Shown here one piece after another: positions 27,574-36,563 of a stretch of DNA of 64,000 nt (its first letter is position 1; every line of letters starts with the position of its first letter). This DNA is from CAZMZW01 sp964571135 (GTDB lineage Bacteria > Chloroflexota > Anaerolineae > Anaerolineales > Anaerolineaceae): assembly GCA_964571135.1 (NCBI GenBank), contig CAZMZW010000001.1, positions 496,001-560,000 on the forward strand, written 5' to 3'. The position numbers and the translations under genes are program-made. The notes under the pieces are model-generated. The model was not told where the DNA came from and did not search any database. It saw only the letters and a list, made by a program, of their open reading frames with translations.

Positions 27574-28512
27574 ATGCGGGTCGGTGAAAATCCAGCTAAA
27601 AACATAAAAAAAATACCTAAACCCAAACGAATCACTGTTGCGGTTTTATCCTATGTGCCATTCTTAAGTGGGTATTACCGTGAAACATTGGAAGTGCTTA
27701 AAGAATGTTTGAATGGTATTTGGAAAAATTCTGATCTGCCTTATGACTTAATGGTTTTTGACAATGGCAGTTGTAAGGAAACCCGAGAATTTTTATTGGA
27801 TGCTCAAAATCATGGAAAAATCCAATTCCTGGTTCTTTCGGAAAAAAATATTGGCAAGGGCGGCGCCTGGAATCTGATCTTTCAGGGCGCTCCGGGCGAG
27901 ATTATCGCTTATTGTGATAGCGATGCTTTACTTTTCCCTGGATGGCTATCTGCCTGTGTGCAAATATTAGAAACTTATCCCAAGGTTGGAATGGTAACTG
28001 CCCGGCCAATGAGAACCAGCTCAGACCTGTATTCTTCAACGATACAATGGGCAAAAAAGACCCGAGAAGTAAAAATGGAAAAAGGTCAATTGATATCCTT
28101 CGCCGAGTTCAAGGACTTCGCTGATACGATGGGTTATTCAACCTCCAAGGTCAAAAATCTTTATAAATCCACGCAGGATTACCGCTTTAGTTATAAGGGG
28201 TTGACAGCATTTGCAGGAGCCAATCATTTTCAATTTGTAAGTTGGAAAAAAATATTGAATCAATTCACTCCTTTAGAGATGGATAAACCTCTCGGCCAGG
28301 TTCAGCAGCTTGACCAAAAAATTAATAAAGCCGGTTATTTGCGTCTTATGACGGAGAAACCGCTGGTACAAAACATGAGCAATCGTGTACCGAAGAAGCA
28401 CCCAACTATTGAAGATGAATCGAACAAAAAAGCATTTAAAAATATCCCATTGATTAGAAAAGTCCTTTTAAGTTTGCATGATAGGATTTTTAGACTGTAT
28501 TTTGAAAATTAA
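27574..28512 (+). CDS. GT2 glycosyltransferase (paralogue of 30874 gene)
   Basis: A 312-residue family 2 glycosyltransferase preceded by a GGGAGA ribosome site. Key motifs are ITVAVLSYVPFLSGYY, LMVFDNGSCKETREFL, EKNIGKGGAWNLIFQ, and IAYCDSDALLFPGWL, where D-S-D is the metal-binding site. The protein shares layout and many blocks (PYDLMVFDN, NIGK, APGEIIAY, FPGWL/LPGWL, ETYPKVGMV) with the product encoded at 30874, so the two arose by duplication. Sugar and acceptor are unknown. It opens a new plus-strand run after the lipoprotein gene. Confidence 0.82.
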   Translation: MRVGENPAKNIKKIPKPKRITVAVLSYVPFLSGYYRETLEVLKECLNGIWKNSDLPYDLMVFDNGSCKETREFLLDAQNHGKIQFLVLSEKNIGKGGAWNLIFQGAPGEIIAYCDSDALLFPGWLSACVQILETYPKVGMVTARPMRTSSDLYSSTIQWAKKTREVKMEKGQLISFAEFKDFADTMGYSTSKVKNLYKSTQDYRFSYKGLTAFAGANHFQFVSWKKILNQFTPLEMDKPLGQVQQLDQKINKAGYLRLMTEKPLVQNMSNRVPKKHPTIEDESNKKAFKNIPLIRKVLLSLHDRIFRLYFEN

Positions 28513-28539
28513 GAATTAAAGGCAGATTTCATTTATCTC

Positions 28540-29409
28540 ATGGATGAATCCCTTCAAAAAATAATTATCTGTCCAAATTGTGGCTCTGAATTTAATCGTC
28601 AGGATCCACAATATTGGATTTGTGTGTCTTGTGGATTGAAAACTATTATCCAAAATGGAAAACCCGTTTTCACCCCAATTCCCCAAGATATCATTCCCTC
28701 AGAAAAATTAGATCGGTCCGCAGATTCAGGTTCGCGCTGGCGTCAGGCAAATTGGAAATTTGTGGAAAGACAATTGAGCACAATGGATGCGGAGGCGTTG
28801 ATTCTTGATATTGGGGCAGGGCGTGGTGATTTCGGCGCAATCTTTGCCGGTAAAAAATACCTGGCTCTTGAAATATATCCCTACCCTGAAATTGACCTGG
28901 TTTGCGATCTCAGTCTGTGTGTTCCATTTAAAGAAAACACTTTTAATTGTGTGACATTGCTTAATGTGTGTGAGCATTTGCCTGATCCGAAAACCCTGCT
29001 CACTACTGTGTTTCGATTGCTCAAACCAGGTGGGCAAGCGGTAATTACCATCCCGTTCTTGCTTAAGATACATCAGGCTCCTGTGGATTACGCGAGATAT
29101 ACCCATTTTGCCCTGGAAAAAATGGGAAAGGATATCGGGTTCGAGATCTCGCTGATGGAAGGATTCTATGATCCCGCAGGATTAATAGGGGAAACTGCAC
29201 GTTATTATCGTTTTTGGGAATTACCCAACCTCAATCGCTTTCAGCGTATAATAGCCCGTCTCTTTTTATTTGAGATATCCGTAGATAACTTTTTTTTGGA
29301 ATTGATCAGTGGACGAGGACATTTGAAAAATCCCCATCAAACTAATTATCCAGCCCCAACCGGTTACCACATTGTTTTTAAAAAACCAAAAGAGATGATT
29401 GAGCTATGA
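28540..29409 (+). CDS. Zinc-ribbon plus SAM-dependent methyltransferase
   Basis: A 289-residue protein. Residues about 10-33 hold a four-cysteine zinc ribbon (CPNC...CVSC, Trm112-like). From about residue 85 there is a class I methyltransferase: LILDIGAGRGDFGAIF (motif I), ALEIYPYPEIDLVCDLS, FNCVTLLNVCEHLPDP and LKPGGQAVITIPF. The ribbon-plus-methyltransferase layout is common in polysaccharide loci. It overlaps the following gene by four bases (ATGA), showing translational coupling with the GT-B protein. Confidence 0.85.
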   Translation: MDESLQKIIICPNCGSEFNRQDPQYWICVSCGLKTIIQNGKPVFTPIPQDIIPSEKLDRSADSGSRWRQANWKFVERQLSTMDAEALILDIGAGRGDFGAIFAGKKYLALEIYPYPEIDLVCDLSLCVPFKENTFNCVTLLNVCEHLPDPKTLLTTVFRLLKPGGQAVITIPFLLKIHQAPVDYARYTHFALEKMGKDIGFEISLMEGFYDPAGLIGETARYYRFWELPNLNRFQRIIARLFLFEISVDNFFLELISGRGHLKNPHQTNYPAPTGYHIVFKKPKEMIEL

Positions 29410-30854
29410 ACCCGGAACGCGTTTTTATCAGTGCTGACCATGGCCTGGCGATCGTTTATTTCTTACAAAGTGGAGTTGTGCCTTCTCTTCTCTATGAAGG
29501 CATTGAAGTTGTGTTACTAACCGATGATGAGCTGGTGGATAAAATCGACCAGCGTTTCAAGCAGCCCGGGCTGATCATTGAAGGGCTGCAAATGAAACAG
29601 GCACGTCAGTATTTGGAAAAGGTTTCGCCGACCACTCAGTGGTGGATGAATTTTTTACGCAGGGTTGGCGCGTCTAATAAAATCAATGTGCAGGCTTTGG
29701 ATAGCCATGTACGCCAGGTGGAGATGGAAGCCACAGGCCGACGTAGTTCGCTTATGACCTTTATGAAACTGGCGATCAACGCCTTGCGCAGGTCGCGCAT
29801 CATTCGGCAGGGTTTGGTTAAACTACAAATGCACTACACGCCTCCACTACCGGGATTATACGGTGAATTATTTGACCGCTACCAGCCCAGCCTGGTGATT
29901 GCCAGTACTCCTGCGTGGAGAATTGACCGCTTTTTAATGCGCGAGTCGACCCGGCGTGGGATTCCAACTGCTTCTGTGATTGTAGGTTGGGATAATCCCA
30001 GCAGTTATAGCCTGTCGGGCTCAAAAATCGATTGGATTACCTGCTGGTCTGAAATTCAAAAAGAAGAATTGATTAATGGTTCGGATTGGGATCCAAACCG
30101 TGTGAATGTAGCTGGAATCCCATCCTATGATGGTTATTTTCAGCACCAGTGGTTGATTTCAAAGGAAGAGTATTATGCTCTTCATCATCTCGACCCAAAA
30201 CGAAAATTGCTAAGTTACGCTTGCAGTTTCACAACCTTTTCTCCAAGTTACCAGAATATTGAAGCGCTTGCCCGGTTGGTAAATTCAGATGCGTTGATCG
30301 AACCTTGCCAACTTCTCATCCGGCTCCATCCCAATCACTTTTTGGATGATCCATTATTTGCAGGGGAACGTGAACGAATTAAAAAACTGGCACAGGATTT
30401 ACCCCATGTCCATGTGGTAGAACCTGTTCCTTTGGGCGGCGAATTGGGTTATTATTCCGGTGAAGACATGCCGGAGAAAAGCTCAATGATGGCGTACTCC
30501 GATATTTTCTTGACCGTTTATTCCACAATGGTTGTGGAATGTTCCATTCATGAAACTCCAATTATCAGCGTTTGTTTTGATGTTCCGGGTGGTTGGAATA
30601 AACCCAATCGGTTTTACCTGCCCTTATCCCAGATCAGCGGCTGGCCAACGCACAAACGTTTCATTGATTCGGGAGCTGGTCGGGTAGCGGTGGATGAGGT
30701 TGAGCTGCGCGACTTGATCAACCTTTACCTGCGAAGTCCGCAGGAAGATGTGGAAAAGCAGCGCCAATTCATTCGGGATGAGTGTACCTATACGGATGCC
30801 AGTGCCGGCAGACGCACAGCTGGCTTCATCCTATCCTTATTGAAAACGAAATGA
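29406..30854 (+). CDS. GT-B surface-glycan biosynthesis protein
   Basis: A 482-residue soluble protein with the two-domain GT-B shape. VFISADHGLAIVYFL begins the N-terminal domain. The C-terminal domain has LLIRLHPNHFLDDP, MMAYSDIFLTVYSTMVVECSIHETPIISVCFD, the T-x-x-E donor-site arrangement seen in polyglycerol-phosphate and capsule synthases (CDP-glycerol transferase-like). It belongs to the same broad group as the proteins at 17090 and 36564 but is the most divergent. The start overlaps the methyltransferase stop (ATGA). Substrate unknown. Confidence 0.7.
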   Translation: MNPERVFISADHGLAIVYFLQSGVVPSLLYEGIEVVLLTDDELVDKIDQRFKQPGLIIEGLQMKQARQYLEKVSPTTQWWMNFLRRVGASNKINVQALDSHVRQVEMEATGRRSSLMTFMKLAINALRRSRIIRQGLVKLQMHYTPPLPGLYGELFDRYQPSLVIASTPAWRIDRFLMRESTRRGIPTASVIVGWDNPSSYSLSGSKIDWITCWSEIQKEELINGSDWDPNRVNVAGIPSYDGYFQHQWLISKEEYYALHHLDPKRKLLSYACSFTTFSPSYQNIEALARLVNSDALIEPCQLLIRLHPNHFLDDPLFAGERERIKKLAQDLPHVHVVEPVPLGGELGYYSGEDMPEKSSMMAYSDIFLTVYSTMVVECSIHETPIISVCFDVPGGWNKPNRFYLPLSQISGWPTHKRFIDSGAGRVAVDEVELRDLINLYLRSPQEDVEKQRQFIRDECTYTDASAGRRTAGFILSLLKTK

Positions 30855-30873
30855 GAAACAAGGAGAAATTAAA

Positions 30874-31860
30874 ATGCCGCGTATAGGAATGAACCCTGCT
30901 CGCAGCCAAAACACCGATTACAAGCCTTCCCGCATCACCCTTGCCATGTTGATGCATATGCCCAATGACACCGGTTATTTTGAAAGGCGTTTCGAGGTGA
31001 TGCGCACCAGCCTCGAGAGTTTTATGGCGCATACTCCTGAACCTTATGATCTGATGGTGTTTGATAATCACAGTTCTGAACAAGTGGTGAATTATTTAAA
31101 ACAGTTGCGGGATGAAAACAAGATTGATTACCTGATCCTATCTAGCCGTAATATTGGTAAACTGGGCGCTTTGCAAATCATGTTCCAGGCAGCGCCAGGA
31201 GAAATCATTGCTTATAGTGATGATGATATTTTTTTCCTGCCAGGCTGGCTGGAAAAACATCTGGAAATAATGGAAACTTACCCAAAAGTAGGAATGGTCA
31301 GCGGCATGTATATCCGCCCTCATATGAAGGAAGGGATTAGCACAGCACTTGAATTTGCCAAACGGCCAGATGTGAAAGTAAAAAAAGGAAAGCTGATACC
31401 CAAAGATCTGGAGCAGCATTATATTGATAATACCGGCCGTACTTGGGAACAATATCAAAAAGAAACTGAAGGACTGGAAGACATCCAGGTTACCTATAAA
31501 GGTTTATCCACTTTAATATCAGCCGGGCATTACCAGTTCGTGACCCGTAAATCGGTGATATTGGATGCACTGCCAAAAGTTTGGTACAGTCAGTTAATGG
31601 GAAAAATGCGGGAACTGGACTTGCAAATTGATTTGATGGGATATATGCGTTTATGCACCAACCCACCCACTATTCGGCTGCTGGGTAACCTGATCAACCC
31701 GGAGATGGCAGAAGAGATCAAACAATACGGTTTTGAAGTGGAAGCGAGTAAAGTCACTCAATCCTCTCCCCGATTAAGTACCCGTTTATACCGGAGCTCG
31801 ATCGTGCGCAAGATCGCCTATTCCCTCTATAACCGTTTATTTAAGATTATTAACGCTTAA
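30874..31860 (+). CDS. GT2 glycosyltransferase (paralogue of 27574 gene)
   Basis: A 328-residue GT2 with a strong AGGAG site. It has RITLAMLMHMPNDTGYF, PYDLMVFDNHSSEQVV, SSRNIGKLGALQIMFQAAPGEIIAYSDDD (metal site) and LPGWLEKHLEIMETYPKVGMVSG. It shares these blocks with the product of the 27574 gene; the C-terminal halves differ more, suggesting divergence in acceptor specificity. It follows the GT-B gene by 19 bases, in the same run. Confidence 0.82.
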   Translation: MPRIGMNPARSQNTDYKPSRITLAMLMHMPNDTGYFERRFEVMRTSLESFMAHTPEPYDLMVFDNHSSEQVVNYLKQLRDENKIDYLILSSRNIGKLGALQIMFQAAPGEIIAYSDDDIFFLPGWLEKHLEIMETYPKVGMVSGMYIRPHMKEGISTALEFAKRPDVKVKKGKLIPKDLEQHYIDNTGRTWEQYQKETEGLEDIQVTYKGLSTLISAGHYQFVTRKSVILDALPKVWYSQLMGKMRELDLQIDLMGYMRLCTNPPTIRLLGNLINPEMAEEIKQYGFEVEASKVTQSSPRLSTRLYRSSIVRKIAYSLYNRLFKIINA

Positions 31861-31883
31861 CCAGGAATTTATAGGATTTTCTG

Positions 31884-32873
31884 ATGCGATTTCTGATCGC
31901 GGGTTTGGGCTCTATTGGTAGAAGGCACTTAAAAAACCTTTTAACCCTGGGTCAAAAGGATATTTTGCTCTATCGATCAAAGTTGAGCACTTTGCCGGAC
32001 GAAGAGTTGGATGGTTTTCCAATGGAAGTTGATCTCCAAAGTGCATTGGCAGCCAAACCGGATGCGGTGATTATTTCCAATCCGACTGCTCTACATTTGG
32101 ATGTTGCCATCCCAGCTGCTCGGGCGGGATGTTTCCTGTTTCTAGAAAAACCGATTTCCAATAATATGGATAGAATTCCAGAACTGGAAAAGGCGGTAAT
32201 TTCTGGAGGGGGCAATATTTTCATGGGTTTTCAATTTCGTTTTCATCCGGGTTTGCAGAAAATCAGGAACTTGCTTGAAAAGAACGAGATTGGTAGAGTA
32301 ATCTATGTACGTTGCCAATGGAGTGAATATTTGCCTGGCTGGCATCCCTGGGAGGATTACCGCAAAGGATACAGTGCCCGCAGTGACCTGGGTGGTGGAG
32401 TGGTTCTCTCATTGTGTCATCCAATTGATTATCTGCATTGGCTGCTGGGAGAGATCGATCAGGTCAACGCCTTCACAGGTAAGCTCAGTGACCTTGAGGT
32501 TGAAGTTGATGACACAGCTGAGATCATGCTCCGATTTGTTTCAGGAGTTTTGGGAAGCCTTCATCTGGATTTTATCCAACAACCTGCACAGCATTTTCTG
32601 GAAATTACGGGTGCGGGAGGAATGATCAAATGGGATAATTCTGATGGTGTTGTTCATCTTTTCCATAATTCAACCAGGCAATGGGAGGTTTTTTGCCTTA
32701 AAGAAGGGTTTGACCGAAATGAGATGTATTTAGATGAGATGCGTCATTTCATAAAAGTTATTGAGGGCAATACTCAACCGCTCTGTTCGCTTCAGGATGG
32801 CATCTTTGTCCAGAGAATAGCGGATATCATTTACAGATCATTAAAAGCGGGTTTTTGGATCAAAAATACTTAG
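31884..32873 (+). CDS. Gfo/Idh/MocA family oxidoreductase
   Basis: A 329-residue NAD(P)-dependent sugar oxidoreductase. The Rossmann motif GLGSIGRRHLKN is at 7-18, the catalytic-region FLEKPIS with conserved lysine follows, and the C-terminal domain has LGGGVVLSLCHPIDYLHWLLG with the His/Asp pair. Relatives oxidise or reduce ring hydroxyls of nucleotide sugars or free sugars. It precedes the CMP-sugar synthetase/HAD fusion by a 331-base gap and may prepare the six- or nine-carbon precursor for that pathway; this is inferred from position. Confidence 0.88.
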   Translation: MRFLIAGLGSIGRRHLKNLLTLGQKDILLYRSKLSTLPDEELDGFPMEVDLQSALAAKPDAVIISNPTALHLDVAIPAARAGCFLFLEKPISNNMDRIPELEKAVISGGGNIFMGFQFRFHPGLQKIRNLLEKNEIGRVIYVRCQWSEYLPGWHPWEDYRKGYSARSDLGGGVVLSLCHPIDYLHWLLGEIDQVNAFTGKLSDLEVEVDDTAEIMLRFVSGVLGSLHLDFIQQPAQHFLEITGAGGMIKWDNSDGVVHLFHNSTRQWEVFCLKEGFDRNEMYLDEMRHFIKVIEGNTQPLCSLQDGIFVQRIADIIYRSLKAGFWIKNT

Positions 32874-33204
32874 ACTGTGTGCTCCACAATCTTTCTTAAA
32901 TAAATATGCAGCGGTTGGTAGAAAAAGAATTGTGCGGATGCTAATTGTAAATATAATTGACCATTTCAACGGATTTTTTTTCACAAAACCGATAGTGTTC
33001 GGGTTAATGCGGTTTTACCGGGCGGGGATTATAATGGTCAGAACGAAAAATTTAACTCGAATTACATTTCCATTCCCAATAATTGTCGAATGGTAATTCA
33101 GGATGTAATTAATGAAATGTGGGTTTTTTTCTTAATTTGCTTCAAATTTTCTTTGCATGTGCAGTCTAGGATTCGACGTTTTAGCAATTCTTAAATGAGT
33201 AAAT
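32874..33204. other. Noncoding gap between two glycan modules
   Basis: About 330 AT-rich bases with no supportable gene. A TATAAT hexamer at 33030-33035 on the plus strand could be a -10 element for the following gene, but no good -35 lies at 16-18 bases. No clear terminator hairpin was seen. The length is exceptional for this run of tightly spaced genes and suggests a separate promoter for the second nonulosonate module. Confidence 0.4.
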
Positions 33205-34443
33205 ATGAGATCAAAAATAGAAGTATTAGCGATAATCCCTGCACGAGGCGGCTCCAAGAGCATTCCTCATAAGAATATTCGATTATTTGCCGGATATCCC
33301 CTGATTTCTTACAGCATAGCGGCAGGATTGCAGGCAAGATTCGTAAACCGCACAGTTGTCTCTACCGATGATGAGGAAATAGCACAGATTTCGCGTGAGT
33401 ACGGGGCAGAGGTTCCATTTCTTCGTCCTGCGAAATATTCCCAGGATAATACACAGGATTTTCCGGTTTTCCAACATGCATTAAATTGGCTTGCAGATGA
33501 ACAGAATTACCACCCTGATGTGGTCGTTCAGCTTCGGCCAACATCTCCGGTACGGCCGCACCAATGTGTGGATGATGCGGTGAAAATACTGCTTAACCAT
33601 CCCCATGCAGATTCAGTTCGTGGTGTGGTAATGGCTGGGCAGAATCCGTATAAGATGTGGCATATCAATCCAGAAGGCCGATTGGCGCCATTGATAAAAG
33701 TAAAGGGTGTTGAAGAAGCCTATAATGTTCCACGCCAGCAGTTGCCAGATGTCTACTGGCAGACCGGGCATATTGATGCCATCCGCCCAAAAGTTATCCT
33801 GGATAAAGAATCTATGAGCGGTAAGAACATCTGGCCGCTTGTGATTGACCCCCTCTATACAGTGGATATCGATACTTTGCTGGATTGGGAAAACGGTGAA
33901 CGATTGGTTAAGTATGGCAATCTGGATATGGTTTTCCCAGGTAAGATGAAACGAAACCTGCCCAAAAAAGTGGAAATGCTGGTGATGGACTTTGATGGAG
34001 TCCTAACAGATGATCGTGTATGGGTGGATGAAAATGGGCATGAAACAATTGCTGCTTTGCGTAGTGATGCCCTCGGCTTACGAATTCTACGGGAAAAAAC
34101 AGGTGTCAAATTGCTAGTTCTCTCTCGTGAAATCAACCCGGTAGTGGCTGCCCGCTGCCGAAAAATGAATATACCTTTTCTGCAGGGTGTAATGGATAAA
34201 GCTGCAGTTTTATTGGAAACACTGAAGAATGAGGGTATTGATCCCGCAGATATTATTTATGTGGGCAACGACATTATTGATTTACCCTGTTTTCCAATCG
34301 TGGGTTGTGCGCTTGCACCCGCGAATTCTTACCCATTGGTATTGCAGCAGGCAGATATTGTCCTTGATAAAAATGGTGGACAAGGTGCGATCCGTGAATT
34401 GTGTGATTTACTGATCGGTCATTTTGAAAACCCGTCAAAATAG
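33205..34443 (+). CDS. CMP-nonulosonate synthetase fused to HAD phosphatase
   Basis: A 412-residue bifunctional protein. Residues 1-235 are a NeuA-type cytidylyltransferase with AIIPARGGSKSIPHKN (9-24), QLRPTSPVR (109-117) and YTVDIDTLLDW (218-228). Residues about 255-410 are a KdsC-like HAD phosphatase whose active site is intact: DFDGVLTD (262-269), K332 and GNDIID (354-359). The two-domain order matches animal CMP-sialate synthetases. With the short NeuB encoded at 35625 it suggests a route through a 9-phosphate, where the HAD domain removes phosphate and the NeuA domain activates the free acid with CTP. The sugar is not identifiable from sequence. Confidence 0.88.
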   Translation: MRSKIEVLAIIPARGGSKSIPHKNIRLFAGYPLISYSIAAGLQARFVNRTVVSTDDEEIAQISREYGAEVPFLRPAKYSQDNTQDFPVFQHALNWLADEQNYHPDVVVQLRPTSPVRPHQCVDDAVKILLNHPHADSVRGVVMAGQNPYKMWHINPEGRLAPLIKVKGVEEAYNVPRQQLPDVYWQTGHIDAIRPKVILDKESMSGKNIWPLVIDPLYTVDIDTLLDWENGERLVKYGNLDMVFPGKMKRNLPKKVEMLVMDFDGVLTDDRVWVDENGHETIAALRSDALGLRILREKTGVKLLVLSREINPVVAARCRKMNIPFLQGVMDKAAVLLETLKNEGIDPADIIYVGNDIIDLPCFPIVGCALAPANSYPLVLQQADIVLDKNGGQGAIRELCDLLIGHFENPSK

Positions 34444-34523
34444 GCATTTAGAATGGATTATGCGGACAGGTTATAATACTTGCCCTGAGATTTACTGATG
34501 ATATTCATTTTTTGGAGTAAGGC

Positions 34524-35588
34524 ATGATTGATATTGGTTTCTATATGAAAATATTTGACCTCAAGAATTCTCTCTTGAAAGGTCAAAAGGTTGAACGTGA
34601 ATCCCTCTGGAAGAAGCTGGAGGAGTATCGCGGCCCTGAACCAGTGGTTTATAACATTGAGACCACAAATGCCTGTAATATGCGCTGCGAAATGTGTCCC
34701 CGTACTACGATGATGACCCGACCGATCGAAACTATGACATCTGATCTATTCGAAAAAATTATCCACCAACTTCGACCCTGGAATGACCAGGAATGGAAAA
34801 CCTGGGAGGATTTTGTTCAACTGAGATATGGAATTTCTAAAAACGATGTCAGTGAAAACCATTTTTTTCTTTATATAATCCCCAAAGTGATCGTGCTTCA
34901 TGGTTATGGTGATCCGCTGTTGGATAAAAATATTCCTGATTATGTGGCATTGATGACCAAACAGGGATTACATAGTTACTTTAGCTGTAATCCTGCGAAC
35001 ATTAATATGGAAAGGACCATTCGGACTTTTGAGAATGGTTTGGATTACATCAAATATTCCATTGAAAGTGTGGATGACCTGCGCCATAAGGAAGTCCGTG
35101 GGCAAAAATCCAATTTTACAGATAGTTATAAAAATATTCTTAAATTACTGGACCTGAAAGCTCAGCGAAATTTCAAGACCACGATTGTTATCACTATGAT
35201 TAACCTGAATAAATCCTGGCAGCAGGAAGAATTTGAGAAACTCAAGGATGCCTTCAAAGGGATGGATGCGTATGTCTATCTCAAAAGCCAGGATCAGATG
35301 TGGTATGAAGATAATAAACAACAGACCGCTTCAATACACTGGATTGAATTCTGTCAGTTCCCTTGGTCTTCGATGACGATCAAATCCAACGGTGAATCGG
35401 TGGAATGCGTGGAAGATTTTAATAATGAGATCATCTTGGGGGATGCAAAAAACCAGACTTTATCAGAGATTTGGAATGGTGAGAAATATAAAAAATTCCG
35501 CAATGATCATTTAAACCTGACCCCCGGGCTCAAATGTACTGAGCAGTGCGATATGCGATTGATCGGAAGCTTCGTAACACTCGCATAG
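34524..35588 (+). CDS. Radical SAM/SPASM enzyme in nonulosonate cluster
   Basis: A 354-residue radical SAM protein with GGAG before its ATG. The [4Fe-4S] motif CNMRCEMC supplies C51, C55 and C58; GYGDP (127-131) takes the place of the GGE-like SAM-binding motif. The C-terminal region has four more cysteines (C277, C295, C338, C342) in a SPASM/twitch-like arrangement that would hold an auxiliary cluster, with NGESVECVEDF and ILGDAKNQTLSEIWNGEKYKKFR typical of SPASM tails. About 35 residues (84-118, Trp-rich) are inserted between the cysteine motif and the first barrel strand. It lies between the NeuA-HAD and NeuB genes, so a radical modification of the sugar acid or its precursor is plausible. 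Confidence 0.85.
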   Translation: MIDIGFYMKIFDLKNSLLKGQKVERESLWKKLEEYRGPEPVVYNIETTNACNMRCEMCPRTTMMTRPIETMTSDLFEKIIHQLRPWNDQEWKTWEDFVQLRYGISKNDVSENHFFLYIIPKVIVLHGYGDPLLDKNIPDYVALMTKQGLHSYFSCNPANINMERTIRTFENGLDYIKYSIESVDDLRHKEVRGQKSNFTDSYKNILKLLDLKAQRNFKTTIVITMINLNKSWQQEEFEKLKDAFKGMDAYVYLKSQDQMWYEDNKQQTASIHWIEFCQFPWSSMTIKSNGESVECVEDFNNEIILGDAKNQTLSEIWNGEKYKKFRNDHLNLTPGLKCTEQCDMRLIGSFVTLA

Positions 35589-35624
35589 AAAAAACCTTAA
35601 CCTGATTATCCAAGGAGTGATGCA

Positions 35625-36503
35625 ATGGCAAGAGAGATAAAAATTGGTGATCGTACGATCGGTGATAACCACCCGGCCTATGTTGTGGCAGAAATTGGGA
35701 TTAACCATAATGGAGATCTGGATATTGCCAAAGACCTGATTCATTCAGCAAAAGATGCCGGTGTGGATGCGGTTAAGTTTCAAAAACGAACTCCTGAGCT
35801 TTGTACCCCGGCGGATCAACGCGACCAGATGCGCGAAACCCCCTGGGGGTACATCACATATTTTGAGTACCGCCAGAAGGTGGAATTTGGCGAAAAAGAG
35901 TATCGTGAAATTGATAGGCTTTGCAAAGAAATCGGAATTACATGGTTTGCGTCAGTGTGGGATGAAGAGGCTGTAAATTTCATGGAAAAGTTCAATGCGG
36001 TTTGTTATAAATTGCCTTCCGCGTCTTTGACTGATCATGAATTGTTACGCAAAGTACGTTCCACCGGAAAACCGATAATCCTATCGACAGGTATGTCCAC
36101 AATTGAAGAAATTGATAAAGCTGTGACTGTGACTGGATTGGAAGATTTGCTTATCTGTCATTCCACAAGCGCTTACCCTTGTGAACCCCAGGAATTAAAT
36201 TTATCCATGATCGGAACTCTGCGGAAAAAATTCCCCAGTTGCCCGATCGGTTATTCTGGCCATGAAGTGGGTTTAATCACTTCAGTTGTGGCCGTAGCTC
36301 TTGGAGCCTGCCTGGTTGAGCGCCATTTTACGCTTGACCGGGCGATGTGGGGTAGTGATCAATCCGCTTCTGTAGAACCTACCGGATTTCAGCGCCTGGT
36401 CAAATATATCCGGGTAACCGAAGAATCCATGGGAGATGGCGTTAAAAAGGTATATGATAGTGAAAAACCCTCAATGAAACGCCTTCGCCGTTATTACAAC
36501 TAA
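35625..36503 (+). CDS. NeuB-family synthase lacking SAF domain
   Basis: A 292-residue PEP-condensing synthase of the NeuB family. The barrel has VVAEIGINHNGDLDIAKDLI, DAVKFQKR, YKLPSASL, ILSTGMST, IGYSGHEVG and LVERHFTLDRAMWGSDQSAS, preserving phosphate- and metal-binding residues. Unlike the synthase at 21604 it ends soon after the barrel and has no antifreeze-like cap. Short forms of this kind include bacterial Kdn-9-phosphate/Neu5Ac-9-phosphate-type enzymes, which fits the HAD-containing fusion two genes upstream. AAGGAG precedes the ATG. Substrate identity is inferred. Confidence 0.88.
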   Translation: MAREIKIGDRTIGDNHPAYVVAEIGINHNGDLDIAKDLIHSAKDAGVDAVKFQKRTPELCTPADQRDQMRETPWGYITYFEYRQKVEFGEKEYREIDRLCKEIGITWFASVWDEEAVNFMEKFNAVCYKLPSASLTDHELLRKVRSTGKPIILSTGMSTIEEIDKAVTVTGLEDLLICHSTSAYPCEPQELNLSMIGTLRKKFPSCPIGYSGHEVGLITSVVAVALGACLVERHFTLDRAMWGSDQSASVEPTGFQRLVKYIRVTEESMGDGVKKVYDSEKPSMKRLRRYYN

Positions 36504-36563
36504 CGTGAAGAGATTTACTTCCATAATCCAACATGACCAACCTCTGATTAGAATATTGAACAG

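Noticed and set aside
33004..33035. Promoter for the NeuA-HAD gene
   Set aside because: TATAAT is good but no acceptable -35 lies at 16-18 bases; noted only in the gap entry.
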